Source of the DNA: Streptomyces sp. NBC_01224
GTDB lineage: Bacteria; Actinomycetota; Actinomycetes; Streptomycetales; Streptomycetaceae
DNA length: 64,000 nt
NCBI RefSeq assembly: GCF_036002945.1
Contig: NZ_CP108529.1
Location: 8,799,001-8,863,000, forward strand
Direction: 5' to 3'
The position numbers and the translations under genes were made by a program. Of this stretch, positions 56,539-64,000 are shown piece by piece. The notes beneath the pieces were generated by a model. That model had not been told where the DNA came from. It made no database searches and saw nothing but the letters and a program-made list of their open reading frames with translations. Position 1 is the stretch's first letter; every line of letters begins with the position of its first letter.

Positions 56539-57450
56539 TCACGAGGCGGGCCAGGTCAGGAAACCCGTGGTACGCAGCCCGCGCAGTTCGGTCCACACGG
56601 AGCTCCGGGGCGGTCGGGGTCCTCGTGTGAGGCGCAGCACCGTACGCACCAGGCGGGGCGGTGACACGGCTGCGACCTGCGCGAACCGTCCCCGCGCCAG
56701 CCACGCGGCCTCCTGGGGCCGCAGCGCCGGAGGCCAGGGGCCGAGAGGCGGAACCGGTGCCGGGCCGCGGCCGGTGGGGAGTCGCAGGGCCGCCGCGTGA
56801 CGGGGTACGAGTCCGATCGACGCCACCCGTATGCCGGGGACGCGGCCGAGAGCGGCCCTGATCCGCGCCGGGAGCTCGATGCCCTCCGGGCTCGCGTCGT
56901 GCAGCACCTGGACCGTCGCGCCCTCCGCCCGCTCGAGCGCCGCGACGAGGCGAGGGGCGAGCGGCAGAGCATCGATCGCCGCGAGGACGGGGCAGCCCGC
57001 CTCCAGATGCACATGGTTGGAGAGCAGCATGCGGGCGATCGAACGGTCCTGGCAGACGAGAAGGCGGGGCAGTGCGTAGGCGTAGAGGTCGGGTTCGGAG
57101 GAATCGGGCGTGGCCGGGGGCCGTGGCGGCGCCGACGGTACCGGCGGGAGCAGGCCCTCCACGGTCTCCCTGCCCCGCGCCTCCAGGGCGCGCGTGAACG
57201 TGCGCAGGCGCAGGGGAGGGGCCGGGGTCCGCGGGATGCGGGTGAGCAGGGTCGCGGCCGGGCTCAGGACGCGGCAGGTCTCGTAGTAGAGCTGCCGTTC
57301 GGTGAACCTGATGCCGCCGGGGCCCGCGGCGCGGGCGGCGGCCCCGGTTATCGCGAGATCGAGGAGGCGGGCGCCGGGCCCGCGGCCGGATCGGCGAGCC
57401 GGGGCGATGGAGGTCCCGCTTCCGGGAGCCTGGGGGCGTCGCGTGGTCAT
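56539..57450 (-). CDS. TOPRIM-like paralogue without zinc ribbon
   Basis: 303 residues from ATG 57450, overlapping the upstream gene's stop (ATGA). The N-terminal part has FTERQLYYETCRVLSPAATL. Then comes the shared core: LLVCQDRSIARMLLSNHVHL followed by TVQVLHDASPEGIELPARI, where the second Asp of the presumed DxD motif is Ser. The end is TTGFLTWPAS. The C-terminal (T)GF(L/M)TWP motif is shared with the next two genes, so these are three tandem paralogues. No membrane helix and no CxxC ribbon in this copy. Confidence 0.75.
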   Translation of the reverse strand: MTTRRPQAPGSGTSIAPARRSGRGPGARLLDLAITGAAARAAGPGGIRFTERQLYYETCRVLSPAATLLTRIPRTPAPPLRLRTFTRALEARGRETVEGLLPPVPSAPPRPPATPDSSEPDLYAYALPRLLVCQDRSIARMLLSNHVHLEAGCPVLAAIDALPLAPRLVAALERAEGATVQVLHDASPEGIELPARIRAALGRVPGIRVASIGLVPRHAAALRLPTGRGPAPVPPLGPWPPALRPQEAAWLARGRFAQVAAVSPPRLVRTVLRLTRGPRPPRSSVWTELRGLRTTGFLTWPAS

Positions 57451-58634
57451 GCGGAGCTGGTGCCTTCCTTCTTGGACGTGCCGGCGCCGGGTCGGCCGGT
57501 GTTCCGCGCCCGTGGGGTCCGCGATGCCTGCGGCCAGGTGAGGAAGCCGTGGGTGTGGGCGTGGCGGGGGCCGGGCGGCGGGGTGGTCAGGGCCCGCTCC
57601 ACCGCTCGTACGACGATCGATTCGAGGAGGCGCGGAGGCACGGCGGCGATCGGGCTCCAGAAGCCGTCGGCGAGCCACTCGGCGTCGGCCTCGGGCAGAC
57701 CAGCGACCGTGCGGAGCTGTTCCGCGTCGGCGAACCGATTGTGCCGGGCGAGCCGTACGACGCCCTGCTTGCCCCTGGCCGCGGAGACGGGGAGGCCCGC
57801 GTCCACCACGACCCGGTCGGGCTGCGCTGCGCGGATGAGCGGTGCCAGCAGGACGCCCAGCGGGTCGGCGTCGTGCAGGACGACCACCGGGAGCGCGCTG
57901 CGGTACTCCGCGAGTGCCTTGAGGGCCCCTGCCACGACGTCGGAGCGCACTGCGGTTCCCTCCGTGCCGACGGCCTCCAGGAGGAGGGCCCCCAGACGGC
58001 CGGGAATGTCATTGGTCGTGAGGAAGAGGGCTGCCACCCGGTCGGTGCAGAGGATCACGGCCGTGGGCCGGGACAACGGATCAGACGTACGGGAACGGTC
58101 TGCGCTGCGTGGCCGGGGCACGGGGCGCACATCGTCGACGACGCCTTTCGGCAACCGGCCGTACGCCGCAGGCCAGGCGCCCGTCATCAGCTGACGGAAG
58201 ATCTCTTCGGAGGGGATGATCTGCGAACGGGGCGGCCGACCGGGGCGATAGCGCATGGCCGATGCAACGACGAGGACGACGCACCCGGCAGCTCCGGCGA
58301 CGAACGCGAGGACACCGTCGGTCAGGACCGCGCACAGGAGGAGGACGACGGCCACCGGCAGAGCCACGAGCCAGCGGATCCCGGTCGGCACACCCTGCGG
58401 ACCCTGCTCGGCCCACGCGTAGTTGCGGGTGCGGGACAGGTACCAGAGCTGGGTGAGGGTGATCTTCAGGCGTCCGTGGTCGGTGGCGTGCTCCGCGATG
58501 CCCCGGATACGGATGTCGTGCATGCCCATGCCGTGGACCGCAGGGTCGAGTGCGAACCGCTTCCCGCAGTGCGCGCACACCCGGCCGGTGCGCTCCTTGC
58601 CCGTGAGCGAGGCGGCGCAGCCGGGGCAGATCAC
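57447..58634 (-). CDS. Zinc-ribbon/membrane/TOPRIM-like protein, paralogue 2
   Basis: 395 residues from GTG 58634 overlapping the preceding stop (GTGA). A zinc ribbon (Cys3, Cys6, Cys20, Cys23 in MICPGC…CAHCGKRF), then a helical domain, two helices (VALPVAVVLLLCAVLTDGVL, then FVAGAAGCVVLVVASAM) and a Rossmann-like core: AVILCTDRVAALFLTTNDIP and LPVVVLHDADPLGVLLAPLI. The DAD triad after a β-strand resembles the DxD of TOPRIM nuclease/topoisomerase domains. It ends HGFLTWPQAS. Function unknown. Confidence 0.78.
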   Translation of the reverse strand: MICPGCAASLTGKERTGRVCAHCGKRFALDPAVHGMGMHDIRIRGIAEHATDHGRLKITLTQLWYLSRTRNYAWAEQGPQGVPTGIRWLVALPVAVVLLLCAVLTDGVLAFVAGAAGCVVLVVASAMRYRPGRPPRSQIIPSEEIFRQLMTGAWPAAYGRLPKGVVDDVRPVPRPRSADRSRTSDPLSRPTAVILCTDRVAALFLTTNDIPGRLGALLLEAVGTEGTAVRSDVVAGALKALAEYRSALPVVVLHDADPLGVLLAPLIRAAQPDRVVVDAGLPVSAARGKQGVVRLARHNRFADAEQLRTVAGLPEADAEWLADGFWSPIAAVPPRLLESIVVRAVERALTTPPPGPRHAHTHGFLTWPQASRTPRARNTGRPGAGTSKKEGTSSA

Positions 58635-59695
58635 CGCTCACCCGCCCGGTCCCGGGCCGTTGGGCCGGGCCAGGTCATGAATCCCACGGACGCGGCGCGG
58701 CGCCGTTCCGGATCGACGTTCCTGGTGACCTGTTCGGCGATCCGGGTGACGGCGGTGAGGAGCCGGGCGGGGGGCATGCCGACGAGCGGGAACCCCCAGC
58801 CCTTTCCCAGCCACTTCAGCTCCTCCTCGGTGAACTCGCCGAGTGCGGTGAGCCGCGCCATGGTCTCCCGGTCGGGCCGACCGTTTCGGTCGCGGTAGGG
58901 CACGGCCTGGGCGAGACCGCGGACGGTGCGCAGCGGCAGTCCGGCGTCGATCACCGTGCGTTGCCCCAGACTCTCGCGGACGCGCCGGACGAGGAGCTCT
59001 CCGTGCGCGTCGGCGTCGTGGAGCACGATCACCGGGCCCTGTGTGGGCAGGGCGCGGACCGCGTCGAGATCCTTTGCCGGCGCGATCCCGTAACGGGCGG
59101 GCAGGCCATCGGCGATCAGGAACGCCGTGATGGAGCGGTCGGGGCACAGGAGTACGGCACCGGGCTGAGCGTCAAAGGGCGCACGAGCTCTGGCCCGAGA
59201 GGGAGCGGGAGGGGTGTCGTCGACCACCCCGGGTGGCAGCCCGCCGTACACGTTCCGCCAGGGCGCGAGCGCCTCCGAACGGAACGCGGCACGGCTCATG
59301 ACCGGGAAACCCCGGCTCACACCGGCGGCTCGTGCGAAGGCGAAGCCCGCGGAGGCGAGCAACAGGGCGCCCGAGATGAGGGCGAGGTACGCGATCTCGG
59401 CGAAGATGGCGAAAACGCCGACGAACAGGCCCGCGCCGAGCGAGGCACCCGCACACCCCGGCGCGAACTGGCTCTCCTTGAGGCGCTTACGAGAGAGCGC
59501 GTACCATAATTGGTCCGGCGCCACTGCGATCCTGCCCTCCTCCGTCACCTTGGCGAGGATCCTGCGCACCCGCAGGTCACTGAGGCCGAGGGAGTTGGTC
59601 TTGGGGTCGAGCGCGTACGTGCGCCTGCAGTGGGAGCAGGTGTTGTTGGGACGCTCCTTGCGGAGCAAGTTCTTCTCGCAATGCGGACAGATCAC
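58631..59695 (-). CDS. Zinc-ribbon/membrane/TOPRIM-like protein, paralogue 3
   Basis: 354 residues from GTG 59695, overlapping the cupin stop (GTGA). Same plan as its neighbour: Cys3, Cys6, Cys20, Cys23 ribbon (MICPHC…CSHCRRTY), a conserved LSDLRVRRILAKVTEEGRIA block, two helices, then VLLCPDRSITAFLIADGLPA and GPVIVLHDADAHGELLVRRV, ending SVGFMTWPGPTARD. The match with paralogue 2 is strong along the whole length, so the two are duplicates; paralogue 1 is shorter and diverged. Function unknown. Confidence 0.78.
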   Translation of the reverse strand: MICPHCEKNLLRKERPNNTCSHCRRTYALDPKTNSLGLSDLRVRRILAKVTEEGRIAVAPDQLWYALSRKRLKESQFAPGCAGASLGAGLFVGVFAIFAEIAYLALISGALLLASAGFAFARAAGVSRGFPVMSRAAFRSEALAPWRNVYGGLPPGVVDDTPPAPSRARARAPFDAQPGAVLLCPDRSITAFLIADGLPARYGIAPAKDLDAVRALPTQGPVIVLHDADAHGELLVRRVRESLGQRTVIDAGLPLRTVRGLAQAVPYRDRNGRPDRETMARLTALGEFTEEELKWLGKGWGFPLVGMPPARLLTAVTRIAEQVTRNVDPERRRAASVGFMTWPGPTARDRAGER

Positions 59696-60411
59696 CGGCG
59701 GACCTCCAGTGCGGTTGCCACACGGCGCAGTCGTTCGGCCAGACGCTCGCGGACGGTGGTGGTGGCGATGCCCCGGTCCTGCTGAAGGTGCTCGATGTCG
59801 CGCAGCGCGGCGGCGAGTGCGCGGTAATCGGTGGCGGTGGCCACGGTCACCTGGCCGGCCGTCGGGGTGTCGTCCGTGGCGCGGCGCTCCGCCTCCCCGG
59901 CGGTTATCGCGTAGTCCTCGTGGTCGATCCCGTAGCCGGTGTTGGCTGCGAGGATCGTCAGCGGATCGGTGCCCCTGTTCGCGAAGGAATGGGGCATCAT
60001 CTCCGGAATCCGTATCAACATCCCGGGAGTCAGCGGGACTTCGGTGACCCGGTCGCGGTCCGCGTCGTGGAGGCCGCACGCCGCATGGCCCAGGCTGAGG
60101 ACGAAGTGTTCACCGCCGTGGGCATGCGGGGTGAAGGCGCTGCGCGGCCCCACGACACCGAGTTTGACTGTGGCGTTCGAGGGACGTTCGGGCGAGGTTG
60201 CCGCGTCGCCCACCAGGTAGTGGGCGAACTGCCCGTCATCAATGAAGCGGAGGAACTCGCGCTCGGGTCCCAGCTCGCGGGCGCCCTCGCGGTCGGCCAG
60301 CTCGATGCCTCCGTCCGGCCTCAGGTGGTACAGCTCCACACCCTTGGGGAGCGTGCCCCACGCTCCGCCCGGCATGGCGTCGGATATGCCGTCATGCGGT
60401 CTCCCGGACAT
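59692..60411 (-). CDS. Cupin-domain protein, first gene of the operon
   Basis: 239 residues from ATG 60411. A single cupin: PHAHGGEHFVLSLGHAACGL carries the first His motif, MLIRIPEMMPHSFANRGTDP the second. The rest of the protein is helical. It may bind a metal or small ligand. Its stop overlaps the next start, and three such 4-base overlaps link it to the TOPRIM-like genes in one operon. Role in the operon unknown. Confidence 0.85.
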   Translation of the reverse strand: MSGRPHDGISDAMPGGAWGTLPKGVELYHLRPDGGIELADREGARELGPEREFLRFIDDGQFAHYLVGDAATSPERPSNATVKLGVVGPRSAFTPHAHGGEHFVLSLGHAACGLHDADRDRVTEVPLTPGMLIRIPEMMPHSFANRGTDPLTILAANTGYGIDHEDYAITAGEAERRATDDTPTAGQVTVATATDYRALAAALRDIEHLQQDRGIATTTVRERLAERLRRVATALEVRR

Positions 60412-60855
60412 CGCGCCTCCCCCCGTGTTCCTGTGCGCGGCGCGCGCTTCGCAAGCGCATCGTATGGCCTTGATTCACAACAAGGGGAGCGTCTGGAGCG
60501 ACTCTTGGACAACGTGCGCGCGAACGGTGGGCGAACACGCGTGGGGCGGGCGGCAGTGTACGCGGGGTGTGGACACGGACGTTTCGGTGCCGTGCTGTCA
60601 CTTCCGGGCAGGTGCGGGGCCGGTGTGCACAGCGGTGCGGCGTGGCGATGACGGGTCAGGACGTGGGTGCCGACCAGGCCGATTGTCTCCAAGAGGGCGC
60701 ACATGCCCGCGGGGTAGATGAAGGGGTGGTGGAACCGGGACTCCGTCGTGGTCTCGGGGAGGTCGAAGAGGAGCCTGGTGGCGGTAACTCAGCAGGGCTC
60801 GGTGGTTACCCAGCCGTGCCGTACGTGCTTCTTGTCGATTCGGGCGGCGGTTCGG
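60412..60855. other. Upstream region of the cupin operon
   Basis: No firm gene. The promoter of the minus-strand operon must lie here. A minus-strand frame near 60890-60800 begins MRLTTVRVTRDRTAARID, resembling the start of an FAH-family enzyme, but is not sustained. Confidence 0.35.
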
Positions 60856-61160
60856 TCACGTGTGACTCGGACGGTGGTGAGCCTCATCAGTGTCGTCCTT
60901 CGACGCGGTGGTCGGTTCGGGCAGGAGCAGGCGGAAGGCGCAGCCTTCGCCGCGGCGGTTGTCCAGCTCGAGGCGTCCGCTGTGGGCGGCAGCGATGGTG
61001 AGTCCGAGGCCCGAGCCGGGTTCGGGACCGGTCTCGGCGGGCGGGTCGAGCGGTGTCGCCCGGTAGAAGCGGTCGAAGACGCGAGGGGCCTCGTCGGTGT
61101 GGATGCCGGGGCCGTCGTCGGCGACCTCGATGACACAGACGGATGTGCCTGGCGGCAGCG
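60856..61160 (-). pseudogene. Sensor histidine kinase, C-terminal ATPase fragment
   Basis: CVIEVADDGPGIHTDEAPRV, FDRFYRA, then GSGLGLTIAAAHSGRLELDN-RRGEGCAFRL are the G1, F and G2 boxes of a histidine-kinase ATPase domain on the minus strand, ending at the TGA at 60856. No H-box, sensor or membrane part is upstream; the frame breaks near 61165. Confidence 0.8.
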
Positions 61161-61165
61161 GTGGA

Positions 61166-61465
61166 CCGCTTCCGAGCCCTTCGTGCGCCGGGCGCGAGTG
61201 GCGCCGACGCGGGCTCGATACCGCGCAGTCGTACTCGCTTGCCAGTCCAGAATGATGTCATCCCCTATTCGATCAGGCTGCAGTGCGCGAGGTCCAGGCT
61301 TCCGCCGACCTCTGAGACAGCCTTTGACCTGGAGTTTTGAGGCCTTGCCGGGGGCGAGGGCGGGTGGCAACGGCAGTAGCACGGCGTCCCGCGGTCTCTG
61401 GCGTCCGACGTAAAAAGGTGGAAAGGCGGGTAAACCATCGCGGTGCATGCGGCATCCTCTCAAGC
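61166..61465. other. Stretch before the esterase gene
   Basis: No gene recognised. Somewhat lower GC around 61250-61270 (ATGATGTCATCCCCTATTC). It probably holds the esterase promoter. Confidence 0.35.
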
Positions 61466-61468
61466 GTG

Positions 61469-62611
61469 ATGAGCCTGACGGGGACACCCTTCTTCCTGGC
61501 CACGATCGCGCTGGCCGTGGTCACCGTGCTGCTTCCCCTGCTGCTGTGGGGTCGGGTACGCGGCCCTGCCGTGGTGCGCGGCGCGGTCCGCCTGGTGATG
61601 GTCGTCCTCGCGCAGGCGGCAGCCGTGCTGAGCGTCTTCGTGATGGTCAACAACACCAACGGCCTGTACGACAGCTGGGCCGACCTGCTCGGCACCGGAC
61701 ACCACATTGTTGCCGCGCCCGACCTCGGGCGCGACGGACTCGGGGATCACAAGCACCTGGCGAACGAGTCGAAGGTCGCACAGGACTTCAGCCTGACGCA
61801 CGACGCCCGGTTGGGCCGGGGCGTCCGCGTCACCCAGCTGAGCGGTCGGGTGTCAGGGGTGCGCGGAGAGGTGTACGTATGGCTGCCGCCGCAGTACGGC
61901 CAACCGGCCTTCCGGCACCGGAAGTTCCCCGTGGTCGAGCTCCTCGGCGGCTTCCCCGGATCGGCGAAGGCGTGGTTCGGCAGCCTGCGCGTGCAGTCGC
62001 AGCTGGAAGCCGGGATGCGGAGGGGGGAGATCGCCCCGTTCATCCTCGTGGAGCCGCGGACCAATCTGCTGGCGGGTCAGGACACCGGGTGCGCCAATGT
62101 GCCGGGTGTCGTGGACGCCGAGTCCTGGCTGAGCGTGGACGTCCGGCAGATGGTGACCGATACCTTCCGCGCGCAGAGCCGTGCGAGCGGCTGGGCGGTG
62201 GCCGGGTACTCGGCCGGGGCACACTGCGCCGTGAAGATGGCGCTCTCCCACCCCGACCGGTACCGGGCCGCCGTGGGCCTCTCCGGCTACAACGACCCGG
62301 CCGCCGAGCGGGTTTCCCTCACGGGCCGGGACCCGGAGCTGCGGCGGGTCAACAACCCTCTGTGGATCCTGCGCCACGCCGCCACCCCGCCGTGCGTCTC
62401 GCTCTACCTCTCGGGCGGGCGCAACGACGGCTACCGTGACGGCCTCGCGCTGCGGCGGGCGGCAGCGCCTCCGACGCGGGTGGTGGTGGCCGAGGTGAGC
62501 GGGCCGCACACCACTGGGCTGTGGAAACGTCAGGTGGGGCATGTCTTCCGCTGGCTGACGGCCGAACTGTCGCCCTGCGTGGGGCGGGTCGTTCCTTCGA
62601 GTGGCATCTGA
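61469..62611 (+). CDS. Membrane-anchored α/β-hydrolase (esterase, Ag85-like)
   Basis: 380 residues from ATG 61469 (GTG 61466 alternative). Two helices at the N-terminus (FFLATIALAVVTVLLPLLLW, VRLVMVVLAQAAAVLSVFVM), then an exported α/β-hydrolase. The nucleophile is in VAGYSAGAHCAVKMAL (GxSxG), with oxyanion-region VELLGGFPGSAKAW, and the catalytic His is likely in VSGPHTTGLW. Resembles esterase/mycolyltransferase-like proteins of actinobacteria (PF00756 family). Substrate unknown. Confidence 0.88.
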   Translation: MSLTGTPFFLATIALAVVTVLLPLLLWGRVRGPAVVRGAVRLVMVVLAQAAAVLSVFVMVNNTNGLYDSWADLLGTGHHIVAAPDLGRDGLGDHKHLANESKVAQDFSLTHDARLGRGVRVTQLSGRVSGVRGEVYVWLPPQYGQPAFRHRKFPVVELLGGFPGSAKAWFGSLRVQSQLEAGMRRGEIAPFILVEPRTNLLAGQDTGCANVPGVVDAESWLSVDVRQMVTDTFRAQSRASGWAVAGYSAGAHCAVKMALSHPDRYRAAVGLSGYNDPAAERVSLTGRDPELRRVNNPLWILRHAATPPCVSLYLSGGRNDGYRDGLALRRAAAPPTRVVVAEVSGPHTTGLWKRQVGHVFRWLTAELSPCVGRVVPSSGI

Positions 62612-63099
62612 TCGATGGGGGCCGGCCGGACCGGGGCGCCCGTTACGGCGCGCGGATCATCTGCGGTGAGCCCCGTCGGCAAGCGCGTGTACGTCCTGCG
62701 CCACACCTGCCTGACCACCCAAACGTATAGGCGTGCGCATGGACCGCAGAAGGATCGGGTCCAGCGAACGACTGGGACGCCGCAGGTGGGGCATCGAGCG
62801 AACCATGTCGGCTAAATCGCTCGCACATCCCAGTCAGCGGCCGAGTCGTCGTGGGGTGTCGAGCGGCCGAGTGTCCCAAGCCGCCGACTGAAACGGTCCT
62901 GAAGCCACACCCGACACCCCTCGGTGAGCCAACCCTGCGCATGGCTCGCGCAGCCGGGGCAAGAAGGGAGGACGGTCTTGGCTCATTCGGTGGTTGCCCG
63001 GATGAGGGGAGGGACGTTCTGCGGTAGGGGTGGCCGCAGAACGACCTGCCGGCGACGCCTGGCGCGTTGTCCGCACCGCGTGCAGTCCCCGCTCAGTGA
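62612..63099. other. Gene-free stretch before the P450
   Basis: No recognisable gene between the esterase and P450 stops, which face each other. Confidence 0.4.
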
Positions 63100-64000
63100 T
63101 CAGACGAGGCTGACCTCGACCGGGAGCTTCTTTATGCCGTTGACGAAGTTGGAGCGAACGCGGGGGACGTCGCCCGCGAGGCGGATGCCGGACAGGCGCG
63201 GGGTCAGTTCCTCGAACATGATGCGGATCTCGGTGCGGGCGAGCAGGTTGCCCAGGCACAGGTGCGGGCTGCCCTTGCCGAAGGTGACGTGGTCGTTGTT
63301 GGTGCGCGTGACATCGAAGTCGTACGGGTTGTCGAAGACCTTCTCGTCGCGATTGCCGGAGGCGTACCACATGACGACCTTGTCACCCTCCTTGACTCGC
63401 TTGTCCCCGAGTTCGACGTCCCGGGTGGCGGTGCGGCGGGAGTGGTAGACGGGCGAGGCCCAGCGCAGGAACTCCTCGACCGCGGTCGGGATGAGGGAGG
63501 GGTCGGCCTGGAGCCTGGCGAGCTGTTCGGGGTGCTGGATGAGGCCCAGCATGGAGTGAGTGATGGTGTGCCGGGTCGTCTCGTTGCCGGCGACGACAAG
63601 GAGCAGGAAGTAGTTGTCGAATGCCCTGGTCGGAGAGGGGGATCCCGTCGCGCGGGGTCTCGTTGACGAGCTTCGAGATCAGGTCGGTGCCGTTGCCGCC
63701 GCGGCGTCGGCGGGCGAGTTCTCGGCCGTACTCGAAGACTTCCAGCGAGGCGGGGGAGCGGAAGGGCAGGTCGCGGTACTTCTCGCTCTCCTCGCTGTGC
63801 AGGAGGACGTCGGCGTAGTCGGGGTCGGTGTTGCCGATGATGCGGTTGCCCCAGTCGATGAGCTGCTGGTTGTCCTCCGGCGGCACGTCCAGCAGGCGGG
63901 CGAGGACGTTGATGGGGAAGTCGGCGGAGACATCGGCGACGAAGTCGAAGGTGCCCTTGGCGAGGGCCGTGTCGAGGGTCTTGGCGGTCAGGCCGCGCAG
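63100..64000 (-). pseudogene. Cytochrome P450, frameshifted; N-terminus beyond the window
   Basis: Minus-strand P450 from the window end (…TAKTLDTALAKGTFDFVADV, VLARLLDVPPEDNQQLIDWG) to the stop at 63100. Near 63626 one extra G in CCAGGGCATTC breaks the frame. The other frame then gives the I-helix AGNETTRHTITHSML. K-helix ExxR is in TAVEEFLRW, and the haem cysteine in FGKGSPHLCLG. One base deleted restores a full enzyme, so sequencing error or recent mutation are both possible. The type resembles actinobacterial CYPs acting on steroid- or terpene-like substrates; that is weak inference. Confidence 0.85.

Overview
The window is high-GC actinobacterial DNA, almost certainly Streptomyces. Codons are strongly G/C-ending, GTG starts are common, genes are often coupled by ATGA/GTGA overlaps, and many families are streptomycete ones (OhrR/Ohr, YehL-type MoxR operon, M4 protease with a LuxR/TrmB-like regulator, DUF6381-like and DUF1349 proteins, actinobacterial CtaF). 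The number of truncated, frameshifted and inverted gene remnants and insertion-sequence scraps suggests a chromosomal arm or another rearranging accessory region.

Layout. 1-808: 3' end of a TNT-domain polymorphic toxin and a small candidate immunity gene. 1280-2377: divergent ohrR/ohr peroxide-defence pair with overlapping operator palindromes and a terminator. 2414-5774: a graveyard (half an MFS gene, IS110 and TnpB scraps) entered by an apparently intact IS701-family element that also carries a PemK/MazF-like gene. 5989-13251: a tightly coupled operon resembling the yehQ-P-L-M set (SWIM protein, companion, VWA protein, MoxR AAA+ ATPase, DUF5682). 13754-15238: a second-type PbpA. 15746-19673: hypothetical gene, HIT protein, a broken SRPBCC gene, an EamA transporter and the internally deleted LysR gene facing it. 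20339-21748: amino-acid permease. 22581-26329: an accessory respiratory set (cytochrome b, CtaF, CtaD) with one terminator shared by the convergent genes. 26839-30918: regulator, paired operator-like palindromes and a secreted M4 protease with its terminator. 31079-34483: small protein, dead hydrolase, GntR regulator and MFS exporter. 34575-36640: AraC/VOC pair among IS5, IS3 and MFS remnants and a 10-copy hexanucleotide repeat. 36719-38647: acetyltransferase-TetR-DUF1349 unit with a double palindrome at its start. 38864-39557: cold-shock gene and an odd tRNA-like gene. 39913-44577: large secreted phosphoesterase/PQQ-propeller protein and a NicO/RcnA-type metal exporter. 44745-52075: kdpD-(small ORF)-kdpF-kdpA-kdpB-kdpC. 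52651-60411: a minus-strand run of cupin, three paralogous TOPRIM-like proteins (two with zinc ribbon and membrane segments), a membrane protein, an asparagine-synthetase-like enzyme and a frameshifted aldehyde dehydrogenase. 60856-64000: histidine-kinase remnant, a membrane-anchored esterase and a frameshifted cytochrome P450 running off the window.

How parts work together. Clear functional units are peroxide sensing and detoxification (OhrR/Ohr), high-affinity K+ uptake (Kdp, but with a KdpD lacking its phosphoacceptor His and no KdpE beside it), an alternative bc/aa3-type respiratory branch, regulated secretion of a metalloprotease, and the MoxR/VWA/DUF5682 machine. The most novel-looking locus is the 52.6-60.4 kb cupin/TOPRIM-like/asparagine-synthetase-like run. 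The IS701 element with a toxin-like passenger is also notable. All calls come from reading the sequence; no database search was run.
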